DNA from: Enterocloster lavalensis
Lineage (GTDB): Bacteria; Bacillota; Clostridia; Lachnospirales; Lachnospiraceae
Assembly: GCF_902364025.1 (NCBI RefSeq)
Contig: NZ_CABJCG010000007.1
Span: 124,001-188,000, forward strand
DNA length: 64,000 nt
Direction: 5' to 3'
Positions 48,743 through 57,369 of this stretch are shown here, piece after piece; position 1 is the first letter of the stretch; each line of letters opens with the position of its first letter. Made by a program: the position numbers and the translations under genes. The notes below the pieces were generated by a model, which saw nothing but the letters and a program-made list of their open reading frames with translations, made no database searches and was not told where the DNA came from.

Positions 48743-50299
48743 ATGAGGAGAAGGATTGCATTGATGTTGAGTATTGCTCTGGGACTGGGGATGCTGGCGG
48801 GCTGCGGCTCGAAATCACCGGTGGAGAGCAAAGGGGAGAGTGCGGCTGCGGCAGTGTCGGGGGAAGCCGTAGCTTACAAGAAGGATGTAGTAGTGGGGAC
48901 CCAGGGACCAATTAAGACAGTGGACGTGCAGAGTGGCAGCAATGTATATCACAATGTACTATTCCGGATGACTCACGATTCGTTGGTGTATCCCAACCCG
49001 GAAACCGGAAAAATCGAACCCAGGTTGGCTACAGAATGGAAATGGATTGATGATAATACCATCGAGTTTAAGCTCAGGGACGGTGTGGTGTTCCACAATG
49101 GAGAAACATTGAAGGCTTCGGATGTGGTCTACACCATGAAACGGGGGAAGGAGCTGGGCACCACAATTTCCGTTAAATTGGACGGACTTGAAGCGTGTAC
49201 AGCAGTGGATGACACAACCGTACAGATGAAGCTCTCCTCACCCAATGTGGATTGGCTCTATACCCTGAGTGTGGCGCATATGGGGATTGTCTCTGAGAAA
49301 GCCCTTGCGGATGATCCGGAGGAGGGCGGTAAGATCGGTACAGGTGCATGGATTGTGGACTCCTATGTTCCCAGCGATTATGTCAAAGTGAAACGCAATG
49401 ATAACTATTGGGGGCAGGAACCCGAAACAGAGACCATTACTCTCAAATATATGCCGGAGAACTCTGCCCGTCTGATCGCGCTGCAGAACGGAGAAATCGA
49501 TGTTTGTCTGAATCCGAACAACAACGAGCTGCACTTTATCGAGGAGGATGATAAGCTCTCCTTGGTTCAGTACGACGGGACCAACGAGGTATTTCTGGCA
49601 TTCAACAACCGCACTGGTCCGGGGACAAACAAGAATCTTCGTCTGGCCCTGGCCCACTGCATCGACACAGACAGCATTATTGCCGCTGCTATGGATGGAT
49701 ATGCTAAAAAGGCCTTATCCTACTGGGGATGGAATACCTTTGGGTACTATGACGGTTTTGGAGAATACGGTTACGACCTGGACAAGGCAAAATCCTATTT
49801 GGATCAGGCGGGCCTGGCTCCGGGAGAGGCGAAAATCGGCGTATATGTGAGCACGGCGGAGCGAAAAATCGCGGCGCAGATTATCCAGGAGAGCGCAAAG
49901 CAGATCGGTCTGGAGGTAGAGATTAAGGAGATCGACGATGCCGGTCTGACCAGCTTGTCCCAGTATAAGACTGCTTCCCATGAGGCTATGATCAATGGCA
50001 TCAACTGGGCGCCGCAGGGAGACGACGTCCGCAGAGCATATGCACCGGACAGTAATACCAATAAGGGTGTGATCGACAACGCCCGTATCAATGAGTTGAT
50101 GGATCTGGCCATTGCAGAGCAGGACGAGGCCAAGCGGAGCGAGTATTACAAGGAGCTTCAGGAGATTGTCCACGACGAGGCTTACGTTATTCCTATTTAT
50201 TATCCAGTGGCCAGTATCGGAATAAACAAAAATGTCCAGGGCGCGATTTTCTTCCCGGATGGCAATCATGATTTCACCCAGCTGCGGGTGGCACAGTAA
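48743..50299 (+). CDS. Peptide/nickel-type ABC transporter substrate-binding lipoprotein (SBP_bac_5)
   Basis: The 518-residue product is a cluster C binding protein like OppA/DppA. MRRRIALML begins a signal peptide ending MLAGC, so C21 is the lipid site. Family motifs are PETGKIEPRLATEWKWIDDNTIEFKLRDGVVFHNGE (read in pieces, about 87-122) and NNRTGPGTNKNLRLALAHCID near 290-310. The ATG at 48743 lacks a clear ribosome site; an ATG seven codons later has AGGAGAAGG upstream but would lose the basic N-terminus. Substrate could be a peptide or another amide. It is first of six genes in one direction. Confidence 0.9.
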   Translation: MRRRIALMLSIALGLGMLAGCGSKSPVESKGESAAAAVSGEAVAYKKDVVVGTQGPIKTVDVQSGSNVYHNVLFRMTHDSLVYPNPETGKIEPRLATEWKWIDDNTIEFKLRDGVVFHNGETLKASDVVYTMKRGKELGTTISVKLDGLEACTAVDDTTVQMKLSSPNVDWLYTLSVAHMGIVSEKALADDPEEGGKIGTGAWIVDSYVPSDYVKVKRNDNYWGQEPETETITLKYMPENSARLIALQNGEIDVCLNPNNNELHFIEEDDKLSLVQYDGTNEVFLAFNNRTGPGTNKNLRLALAHCIDTDSIIAAAMDGYAKKALSYWGWNTFGYYDGFGEYGYDLDKAKSYLDQAGLAPGEAKIGVYVSTAERKIAAQIIQESAKQIGLEVEIKEIDDAGLTSLSQYKTASHEAMINGINWAPQGDDVRRAYAPDSNTNKGVIDNARINELMDLAIAEQDEAKRSEYYKELQEIVHDEAYVIPIYYPVASIGINKNVQGAIFFPDGNHDFTQLRVAQ

Positions 50300-50310
50300 C
50301 AAAAACAGGC

Positions 50311-50334
50311 GGCGGTCCGGGACATCGGGCCGCC
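50311..50334 (+). other. Intercistronic hairpin after the binding-protein gene
   Basis: GGCGGTCC pairs with GGGCCGCC through eight base pairs, one of them G-U, with no T-run. Such hairpins often protect the 3' end of binding-protein mRNA so that it is made in excess over the permeases. Confidence 0.5.
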
Positions 50335-50356
50335 CAACTGAAAAACAGGAGAAGAT

Positions 50357-51298
50357 ATGGGAAAATACATCGGAAAAAGATTATTGATGCTGATACCGGT
50401 CATCATAGGCGTTTCCTTCCTGATCTATTTTATCATGGATCTGGCACCTGGGGATGTGATCTCCCAGCTGGCCCCGGATAATGCTACTACGGAGCAGATT
50501 GAGGCGCTGCGGGCCCAGTATGGTTATGACCGGTCAGTGTTCTACCGGTATGCAATCTATATGCAGGGGCTTTTTCAGGGCAATCTGGGGGTATCCTTCC
50601 TGACCGGACAGCCGGTTTGGGAGATGTATATGCAAAGGCTGCCTGCCACCCTTTCCTTGACGCTGGGGGCAATCATTGTGTCCATTGCAATCTCACTTCC
50701 GTTGGGAATATTTTCTGCCATCCACAATGGATCCTTGGGAGACAATGCAGCCATGGTACTCGCTTTGCTGGGATTATCCATGCCGAACTTCTGGCTGGGG
50801 CTTCTGCTGATTATCGCATTTTCACTGCACCTGGGGCTGTTTCCATCCGGAGGAATGAGCGGGCTTTCCAGCATCGTACTGCCGGCAATTACCATTGGCA
50901 CCGGTTATACCGCTATTATGACCAGGACCACGCGGTCCAGTATGTTGGATGTAATACGGCAGGATTACCTGCGGACTGCCAGAGCAAAAGGGGTGTCGGA
51001 AAAAGCAGTGATCCGTAAACACGCCCTGAAAAATGCGCTGATCCCGATTATCACCGTGGTCGGTACGCAAATGGCCGCATGTATCGGAGGCTCCGTACTG
51101 ACGGAGACGGTATTTGCCTGGCCGGGAGTGGGACGATTGATCATTGACTCTGTTAATCAGCGGGATGTTCCGGCTGTGACGGGAAGTATTATCATGACCA
51201 CGATTATGATCAGTGTGATTTTGCTGGTGATTGATCTGCTATACGCCTTTGTGGATCCACGCATCAAGGCCCAGTATGCGAGAGGGGGGAAGGGCTGA
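50357..51298 (+). CDS. Peptide-type ABC transporter permease (DppB/OppB-like)
   Basis: The 313-residue permease has six membrane helices; the first is in KRLLMLIPVIIGVSFLIYF. The cytoplasmic coupling loop contains the EAA-like motif YLRTARAKGVSEKAVIRKHAL near 205-225. DLAPGDVISQLAPDNAT near 27-43 is typical of DppB. It pairs with the next gene's product, whose start overlaps its stop by one base. Confidence 0.95.
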   Translation: MGKYIGKRLLMLIPVIIGVSFLIYFIMDLAPGDVISQLAPDNATTEQIEALRAQYGYDRSVFYRYAIYMQGLFQGNLGVSFLTGQPVWEMYMQRLPATLSLTLGAIIVSIAISLPLGIFSAIHNGSLGDNAAMVLALLGLSMPNFWLGLLLIIAFSLHLGLFPSGGMSGLSSIVLPAITIGTGYTAIMTRTTRSSMLDVIRQDYLRTARAKGVSEKAVIRKHALKNALIPIITVVGTQMAACIGGSVLTETVFAWPGVGRLIIDSVNQRDVPAVTGSIIMTTIMISVILLVIDLLYAFVDPRIKAQYARGGKG

Positions 51299-52179
51299 TG
51301 AGTTCCGAGAAAAAAACAGCAAAACGTAAAAGACGCAGCCGTGCGGGGGAAATCTGGCACAGGCTGCGGAAAAACAAAGGAGCGATGGCGGGGCTGTTTA
51401 TTATCGCCCTCCTGGCACTTACGGCTCTGTCTGCCAACTGGATTCTGGACTATGACAAGCAGGTGATTGGACAGAATATCGCAGAGCGCCTTCAGGCACC
51501 CAGCAGTTCGCATTGGATGGGGACGGACGAGCTGGGAAGAGATATTTTTTGCCGTCTGTTGTATGGCGCCCGCTTTTCACTGGCTGTGGGAATTGTGGCG
51601 GTGGCGATCGCCCTGGCTGTGGGAGTAACGCTGGGAGCCATTGCAGGCTATTACGGCGGTACCGTGGAGGATGTGATCATGCGAGTGACGGATATATTTG
51701 CCTCGGTTCCCAATATGCTGATGGCGATTGTGATTGTATCCGCTCTGGGGGCTAACACCCTCAACCTGATGATCGCCGTGGGCGTGACATCGGTCCCACA
51801 GTTTGTAAGAATTACCAGGGCTTCGGTATTGACGGTGAGAAGCCAGGAGTACGTGGAGGCTTCCCGGTCCATTGGATTGCTGGAGCCGTTTATCATCCTG
51901 CATCACATTCTGCCAAACTGTCTGTCGCCGATCATTGTTCAAACTACCCTGCGGATCGCTTCCGCGATCATATCGGCTTCCAGTCTGAGCTTTCTCGGTC
52001 TGGGAGTGCCAGCACCGGCTCCCGAGTGGGGGAGTATGTTGTCCTCGGGCAGAAATTTTATCCGCGGCTACGGCTACATGACAATTTTCCCCGGCCTGGC
52101 GATCATGATCACAGTGCTGGCATTCAATATGGTTGGCGATGGTCTGCGGGATGCCCTGGACCCGAAGCTGAAAAAATAG
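51298..52179 (+). CDS. Peptide-type ABC transporter permease (DppC/OppC-like)
   Basis: This 293-residue permease has a cytoplasmic basic N-terminus, six membrane helices and the OppC_N-type region RLRKNKGAMAGLFI near 23-36. HWMGTDELGRDIFCRLLYGAR near 73-93 is a hallmark of DppC. The coupling loop is YVEASRSIGLLEPFIILHHILPN near 183-205. It forms the channel with the DppB-like protein. Ten bases separate it from the first ATPase gene. Confidence 0.95.
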   Translation: MSSEKKTAKRKRRSRAGEIWHRLRKNKGAMAGLFIIALLALTALSANWILDYDKQVIGQNIAERLQAPSSSHWMGTDELGRDIFCRLLYGARFSLAVGIVAVAIALAVGVTLGAIAGYYGGTVEDVIMRVTDIFASVPNMLMAIVIVSALGANTLNLMIAVGVTSVPQFVRITRASVLTVRSQEYVEASRSIGLLEPFIILHHILPNCLSPIIVQTTLRIASAIISASSLSFLGLGVPAPAPEWGSMLSSGRNFIRGYGYMTIFPGLAIMITVLAFNMVGDGLRDALDPKLKK

Positions 52180-52188
52180 GAGGACGAG

Positions 52189-53196
52189 ATGGAGGACAGA
52201 GGAAATCCGGTTTTAAAGATCGAACATCTCACCGTTCACTATGAATTGGAGGAGGAGACGGTCGAGGCGGTTAATGATATCAGCTTAACGCTGGGAAAAG
52301 GCCAGACCCTGGGCCTGGTGGGGGAAACGGGAGCGGGTAAAACAACCACCGCGCTGGCAGCCTTAAAGTTGGTACCGGATCCGCCGGGAGTGATTAAACA
52401 GGGCCACATCGAGGTCTGCGGTAAATCCATTCTGGAACTCAACAGCAGTCAGTTGGAGAAAATCAGAGGCAAGGAAATCTCGATGATTTTTCAGGATCCT
52501 ATGACATCCTTGAATCCGGTCTTTACCGTTGGGGATCAGATTGCGGAGAGTATTGAGATTCATGAACATCTGACGAAGGCCGAAGCATATGAGAAGGCCC
52601 GGGAGATGCTGGAGATGGTGGGAATTCCGCGCAGCCGGGCTGGAGAGTATCCACACCAGTTCAGCGGTGGGATGCGCCAGCGGGTGGTCATTGCCATTGC
52701 GCTGACCTGCAATCCAAAGCTTTTGATCGCAGATGAGCCTACCACTGCTCTGGATGTGACCATTCAGGCCCAGGTGCTGGATCTCATGAACGATCTCAAG
52801 AAAAAGTACGGTACTTCCATGATCCTGATTACCCATGATCTGGGAATCGTTGCGGAGACCTGCGATCAGGTGGCGGTAATGTACGCGGGAAGAATCGTGG
52901 AGCAGGGAACGTTGGAGGACATTTTCAATCGAACCAGACATCCTTATACGGAAGCGCTGTTCAACTCCCTACCTAACATCCGGGACAGGAAAGCGAGGCT
53001 GAAACCCATACCGGGTCTGATGCCCGATCCCACCAATTTGCCGGTGGGCTGTGCCTTCGCGCCTCGCTGTCCCTATGCGACGGACACCTGCAGGGCGGGA
53101 TTGCCGCAGCTCCGTACGATCAGCCCTACGCATATGGTAATGTGCAGGGCTTATGAATCCCCTGAATTTCATATAAGGAGGGAAGACCGGTCATGA
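52189..53196 (+). CDS. Peptide-type ABC transporter ATPase (DppD/OppD-like)
   Basis: The 335-residue ATPase has Walker A GETGAGKTT near 45-53, signature FSGGMRQR near 160-167, Walker B LLIADEPTTALD near 180-191 and a switch histidine in LITHDLG near 216. The C-terminal oligopeptide-type extension contains CAFAPRCPYATDTC (about 288-301), where the cysteines may hold an iron-sulfur cluster as in related proteins. It follows AGGAGGACG. It overlaps the next ATPase gene by four bases. Confidence 0.95.
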   Translation: MEDRGNPVLKIEHLTVHYELEEETVEAVNDISLTLGKGQTLGLVGETGAGKTTTALAALKLVPDPPGVIKQGHIEVCGKSILELNSSQLEKIRGKEISMIFQDPMTSLNPVFTVGDQIAESIEIHEHLTKAEAYEKAREMLEMVGIPRSRAGEYPHQFSGGMRQRVVIAIALTCNPKLLIADEPTTALDVTIQAQVLDLMNDLKKKYGTSMILITHDLGIVAETCDQVAVMYAGRIVEQGTLEDIFNRTRHPYTEALFNSLPNIRDRKARLKPIPGLMPDPTNLPVGCAFAPRCPYATDTCRAGLPQLRTISPTHMVMCRAYESPEFHIRREDRS

Positions 53197-54158
53197 GCGA
53201 CAGGATTTTGGAAGTGAAAAACCTCAGAAAATATTTCCGTACCAACCGAGGGACCCTTCATGCGGTGGACGATATCAGTTTTTCCATCGAGAGGGGGCGT
53301 ACTTTGGGAGTGGTTGGGGAATCCGGCTGTGGAAAGTCTACAACCGGCCGCTGTATTCTGCGGCTTACAGAGCCTACGTCAGGAGAGATACTATTTGACG
53401 AGGTGGATATCAACAAGCTTCCACCGCGGGAGATGCGAAAGAAGAGACGGGAGATGCAGATGATTTTTCAGGATCCGTTTTCGTCGCTGGATCCAAGAAA
53501 AACCGTCAATCAGATTATTGAGGAACCCATAAAGGCCAACCACATGATTGAAGACCGCAGGGAACGGGAGAGGCGTGTCCTGGAGATCATGGAAACAGTG
53601 GGACTGGCTGAGCGTCTCTACAGCGCCTACCCCCACGAGTTGGACGGAGGAAGGAGGCAGCGAATTGGTATCGCCAGAGCGCTGGCCATGAACCCGAAAT
53701 TTATTGTGTGCGACGAGCCGGTATCTGCCCTGGACGTATCCATACAGGCACAGATTTTAAATTTGTTAAAGGATTTGCAGGAGAAAATGGGCCTGACCTA
53801 TATTTTTATTACTCATGATCTCAGCGTAGTCAACTATTTTGCCGACGACATTGCGGTGATGTATCTGGGCCAAATTGTAGAAAAGGCTCCGGCCGAGGAA
53901 TTGTTTGACAACCCCTGTCATCCCTATACGAAAGCACTTTTATCTGCCATTCCGGTGCCGGAAATTGGTAAAAAGCCCCAGCGAATTTTACTGCGGGGAG
54001 AGATTACCTCTCCGGTGGATCCGGGGGAGGAATGCCGGTTTGCAAAGCGTTGCGGCTGTGCTTCCCGGGAATGCGGGCGCTGTAGCCCGAAACTGCGGGA
54101 AATATCAGCCGGACATTATGTGGCATGTCATTTGTATGGAGATCAGGAGGAAAAATGA
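53193..54158 (+). CDS. Peptide-type ABC transporter ATPase (DppF/OppF-like), variant signature
   Basis: The 321-residue ATPase has Walker A GESGCGKST near 42-50, Walker B FIVCDEPVSALD near 168-179 and a switch histidine in ITHDLS. The ABC signature, normally LSGGQRQR, reads LDGGRRQR (near 149-156), with Asp for Ser and Arg for Gln. The C-terminal motif CRFAKRCGCASREC carries the cysteine pattern of this group. It is the partner of the DppD-like ATPase. Its stop overlaps the creatininase-family start (ATGA). Confidence 0.93.
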   Translation: MSDRILEVKNLRKYFRTNRGTLHAVDDISFSIERGRTLGVVGESGCGKSTTGRCILRLTEPTSGEILFDEVDINKLPPREMRKKRREMQMIFQDPFSSLDPRKTVNQIIEEPIKANHMIEDRRERERRVLEIMETVGLAERLYSAYPHELDGGRRQRIGIARALAMNPKFIVCDEPVSALDVSIQAQILNLLKDLQEKMGLTYIFITHDLSVVNYFADDIAVMYLGQIVEKAPAEELFDNPCHPYTKALLSAIPVPEIGKKPQRILLRGEITSPVDPGEECRFAKRCGCASRECGRCSPKLREISAGHYVACHLYGDQEEK

Positions 54159-54919
54159 AGGCATTAATATTGGAGGAATTGATTTGGCCGGAATTAAAGC
54201 AGGTACTTCCGGAGATAGAGCTGGCGGTGGTGCCGGTGGGGGCGTGCGAGCAGCACGGACCTAACACCACGTTTAATACGGATACAGCGAGGGCTTACGG
54301 CTTCTCAAAAATGATTGGAGAGAGGTTTGGCAGCCAGGTATTAATCTGTCCGCCTGTTCCCTATGGAATTTCCGTTCACCACATGGCGTTTCCAGGCACA
54401 GTGACGCTGCGGTGTGAGACCTACATAAATCTTCTGACGGATATTGCCGTGGCGCTGTCAAAGCATGGCATCAGAAGGATTGTGTTTCTGAACGGGCATG
54501 GCGGAAACAGCGGCTCCCTGAGTGCAGTAATCAACACCTTAAAATACGAGCACGGGATCGACGCCTATTATTCAGGGATTGGCCTGAATTTGTTCGAGGA
54601 GGGCATCACGCCGGAAATGGGATGGTCGGAGAATTTGGGACATGCCAGCGAGAGCGAGACGGCTCAGGCGATGGTTCTCTGCCCGGAAGTGGTCCGGGCA
54701 GAGCGGAAAAAGGGAGAGGTAGTGGAGGGGTTCATTATTCGCGGTAAAGAGGCGCCGTTTCGTTACGGCGGCTGCGCATGGAACTGGAAGGAGGATGCCT
54801 CTGCCAACGGCGCTCTGGGCGATGCACGGCTGGCAAATGTGGAGGACGGCGTCCGCCTGAATCAGATCGCCCTGGAAAAGGTCGAGCATATGATTCGCCA
54901 TATTATTGAGAAACGATAA
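54155..54919 (+). CDS. Creatininase-family amidohydrolase
   Basis: The 254-residue protein belongs to the creatininase/MftE/ArfB family of metal-dependent amide hydrolases. Metal-site residues are in VGACEQHGPN (E32, H34), NTDTA (D43), LNGHGGNSGS (H120) and HASESETAQAM (E near 170). It probably hydrolyses a small cyclic or linear amide in the cytoplasm. It starts at the ATG after AGGAGG and overlaps the transporter ATPase gene, so it most likely acts on the imported compound. Confidence 0.88.
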   Translation: MKALILEELIWPELKQVLPEIELAVVPVGACEQHGPNTTFNTDTARAYGFSKMIGERFGSQVLICPPVPYGISVHHMAFPGTVTLRCETYINLLTDIAVALSKHGIRRIVFLNGHGGNSGSLSAVINTLKYEHGIDAYYSGIGLNLFEEGITPEMGWSENLGHASESETAQAMVLCPEVVRAERKKGEVVEGFIIRGKEAPFRYGGCAWNWKEDASANGALGDARLANVEDGVRLNQIALEKVEHMIRHIIEKR

Positions 54920-55022
54920 AGAAATTGGTCATTAATGGGAATTTTGGGTTGACAAGCGAAGGGCTGAGGGGGAAAATAAACTGAGAACAGAGGGGCTCTG
55001 TTAGTCTGCCGGGAAGGAGTGT

Positions 55023-55082
55023 ATGGGGGTCTGGTTCGGGGACATCCATACGAAGAGAATATGCAGTTTGAAGCATTGGTGA
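55023..55082 (+). CDS. Possible 19-residue upstream frame overlapping the RpiR start
   Basis: An ATG close behind GGAAGGAG opens a 19-residue frame, MGVWFGDIHTKRICSLKHW, that stops at 55082, just after the likely RpiR start codon at 55061. The regulator's own start has only a weak ribosome site, so the small frame could couple its translation. There is no evidence that the peptide itself matters. Confidence 0.3.
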   Translation: MGVWFGDIHTKRICSLKHW

Positions 55083-55897
55083 AAGAAAAAATAGCGGAGT
55101 TGTCAGCCGGCCAAAAAAAGGTGGCACAGTATATTCTGGGCCATTTGGAGGAGAGCAGCTATCTCACGCTGACTAAGATCAGCAGGGAGGCAAATGTCAG
55201 CGAAACCACGGTGATCCGATTTGCTTATTCCATTGGATTTGAGAGCTTTTCCGCGATGCAGGGAGCGCTGCAGCAGGAAATATTGGGAAATAACAGTGTG
55301 AAAGCAGAGGAGAATGCGCATGAGTCCTCCTATTATGATCATGTGCTAAACCGTGAGATTTCCATCTTGGAAAAGACAAAAAAGGGCCTGAGCAGAGACA
55401 AAGTGGATGAAGCGGTAGAGCGGTTGTACCGCGCCGACATGGTGTTTTCTGTGGGCAGCCGGACGGGGTTTCCAGCTGCGCTGTGGTTCGGAATCGCTTT
55501 GGGAAGATTCCGGGACGGCGTAGTTCCGGTCAACCCGGTGGGGGAGGACTTTTTTTCAAATGTGATGAAAGTCACGGAACACTCTGTGGTGGTGGCGATT
55601 TCTATGGCTCGGTATTCCAAGGCCACCTACCGGTTTATCCAGCAGGCCAAGGCGCGGGGAGCCAGCATTATCCTGGTGACGGATAGCCAGATTTCGCCTC
55701 CTGCTTTGCTTGCAGATTTGGTGTTCCTAACTGAATCCAACCGGGATGAGACCGGAATCAATACGATCTCATCCATCTCAGCACTGCTCAATATCATGGC
55801 TGTGGGCCTGCGGCGCAGGGATCCGCGTCAGGCCATGGAACGGCTTAAAGTTTTGGAAACGCTGTATCTGGAACAGAACGACGTTATTTTTGAATAA
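55061..55897 (+). CDS. MurR/RpiR-family transcriptional regulator
   Basis: The 278-residue regulator has an N-terminal RpiR helix-turn-helix domain (about 1-78, with LTKISREANVSETTVIRFAYSIGF read in pieces) and a C-terminal SIS domain (about 110-260, with VFSVGSRTG and SMARYSKATYR) that binds a phosphosugar or similar effector. It follows the transporter/creatininase operon and probably regulates it. The frame is open to a GTG at 55019, but the family usually starts close to residue 1 as chosen here. Its 3' end overlaps the convergent citG gene by 14 bases. Confidence 0.88.
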   Translation: MQFEALVKEKIAELSAGQKKVAQYILGHLEESSYLTLTKISREANVSETTVIRFAYSIGFESFSAMQGALQQEILGNNSVKAEENAHESSYYDHVLNREISILEKTKKGLSRDKVDEAVERLYRADMVFSVGSRTGFPAALWFGIALGRFRDGVVPVNPVGEDFFSNVMKVTEHSVVVAISMARYSKATYRFIQQAKARGASIILVTDSQISPPALLADLVFLTESNRDETGINTISSISALLNIMAVGLRRRDPRQAMERLKVLETLYLEQNDVIFE

Positions 55898-56792
55898 GCT
55901 CCTGCAACCGCACAAAAAATATAGCAATCGCCAGCAGATCCGCGCATCCTCCCGGGCTGATGTTCCGGGCCACAAATTCCCGGTTCAGCGCGGCCAGCTC
56001 CTCCATGGCTTGGTCCGTGATAATGGGGTGGGAGAGCAGCAGGCGGCGGGCTTCCTCCTGGGCGTACTCCAGGGTTTGGGGATTGGAGCGGATCAGGATG
56101 TTGGTGTCGTCCACATTGGCCATCAGGGTTAAAAGCACGTGGAGCCGGGCGCGGTTGGCGTCCGGCTGGACGGCCAGGGCCTGTTTCATGGCGGGCAGCG
56201 CGAAGAGGCGCAGGGCGGGAAAACCCTCCTGGGCCTCTCCGCGGATGCCGCGGTAGCCGTACTCGGCGAACAGATGCTCTCCGTGGGTCACGGGGGGACG
56301 GGTTTTCATGCGGTCGAAGTCCTGCTCCAGCCAGTCCCGGGTAGCCAGCCCTCCCAGTTCCAGCACTTCGCAGGGGTCCAAAACGCCGGTGCGCCGGTAC
56401 CGGTAGCCCAGGCAGGCGGCGATGATTCCCAGGGAGAAGATGATGCCCTTGTGGGTGTTGACCCCGGCCGTGGCGGCGAACATGGCGGCCTCGGCTCTGA
56501 CCCCGATGGGGCGGATGGCGGGAAACAGCTCCGACGGGGAGCCATCCAGACACCAGCCGGCTTTTGCCATCTCCACCAGATAGGGCACCACGGCCCCGGT
56601 GCTCGCCACAAAGGTGTCGTAGCACATATCCCGGTGGGAGCCGTTGTCGTGAAGGTCCACCAGGCCCGGCTTGGGGGTGGTGCGCACCTCCTCCAGCAGG
56701 CCGTAAGCGGCCGCGTCCCTGACGCAATCCAAAAAGTTGTCTAACCGTGTATCGTCCCGGCGGCTGTGCTCACAGCTGCTTTTTTCATTCAT
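55884..56792 (-). CDS. citG: Triphosphoribosyl-dephospho-CoA synthase
   Basis: CitG makes the precursor of the prosthetic group of citrate lyase from ATP and dephospho-CoA. The 302-residue protein has TTPKPGLVDLHDNGSHRDM near 38-56, GVNTHKGIIFSLG near 110-122 and the late motif NREFVARNISPGGCADLLA near 272-290, all conserved in CitG/MdcB proteins. Its start overlaps citX by eight bases. It is the last gene of a response-regulator-citC-citX-citG operon. Confidence 0.95.
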   Translation of the reverse strand: MNEKSSCEHSRRDDTRLDNFLDCVRDAAAYGLLEEVRTTPKPGLVDLHDNGSHRDMCYDTFVASTGAVVPYLVEMAKAGWCLDGSPSELFPAIRPIGVRAEAAMFAATAGVNTHKGIIFSLGIIAACLGYRYRRTGVLDPCEVLELGGLATRDWLEQDFDRMKTRPPVTHGEHLFAEYGYRGIRGEAQEGFPALRLFALPAMKQALAVQPDANRARLHVLLTLMANVDDTNILIRSNPQTLEYAQEEARRLLLSHPIITDQAMEELAALNREFVARNISPGGCADLLAIAIFFVRLQELIQK

Positions 56793-57354
56793 CAGACCGA
56801 AAACTCCCCTCCCTCAGTATGGTTTGAATCTCCTCCACCAGCTCCGCCACGCTGTGACGGCGGCTGCGGCTGCAGGCGTGGGCCGGCTGGCCGCAGAGCA
56901 GGCAGGTTCTGGGGGCCAGGCCGAATTCCTCGCGGCTGACCTTCTGCCCGTCCAGGCGGATCACGTCGATGTCGTAGAGCCGCCCCAGGCGGCCGCCGTC
57001 CTCGATGGCGGCCATGCGCTCCTTGATCTCAACGGCGTCCCCGTTCACGCTGAGAAACAGCTCGTATCCGGTTTTCTCCCGGATCACCAGCTGTCTGAGC
57101 ACGGTAAAACCGGCTTCGTCCAAAACGTCCAGGATGCGCCGGCAGCCCCGGTCAAAGGCCTCGGGCACCCGGTCCAGCACCTTGACCGGGCCGGGGATGT
57201 TTAAGGTCAGGCAGACAAGGGGGCGGTGAAACTCATCCAGAAAGGATTGTTGGATGGCGGCCCGCCGCTCCCTTGCGTTTAACATATCCTCCAGCGCCAC
57301 TTCTTCCAGCAGGCCGGGGTTCTGGTTGTTGTTCAAAGCTTGTGTGTCCGGCAT
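56785..57354 (-). CDS. citX: Apo-citrate lyase phosphoribosyl-dephospho-CoA transferase
   Basis: CitX attaches the CitG product to a serine of the citrate lyase acyl carrier protein CitD. The 189-residue protein contains NIPGPVK near 52-58, the GYELFLSV strand, DIDVI near 127-131 and the cysteine motif RTCLLCGQPAHACSRSRRH near 147-165, typical of this family. The ATG follows AGGAGG. It lies between citC and citG. Confidence 0.95.
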   Translation of the reverse strand: MPDTQALNNNQNPGLLEEVALEDMLNARERRAAIQQSFLDEFHRPLVCLTLNIPGPVKVLDRVPEAFDRGCRRILDVLDEAGFTVLRQLVIREKTGYELFLSVNGDAVEIKERMAAIEDGGRLGRLYDIDVIRLDGQKVSREEFGLAPRTCLLCGQPAHACSRSRRHSVAELVEEIQTILREGSFRSDE

Positions 57355-57369
57355 AATTCCTCCTGATGG

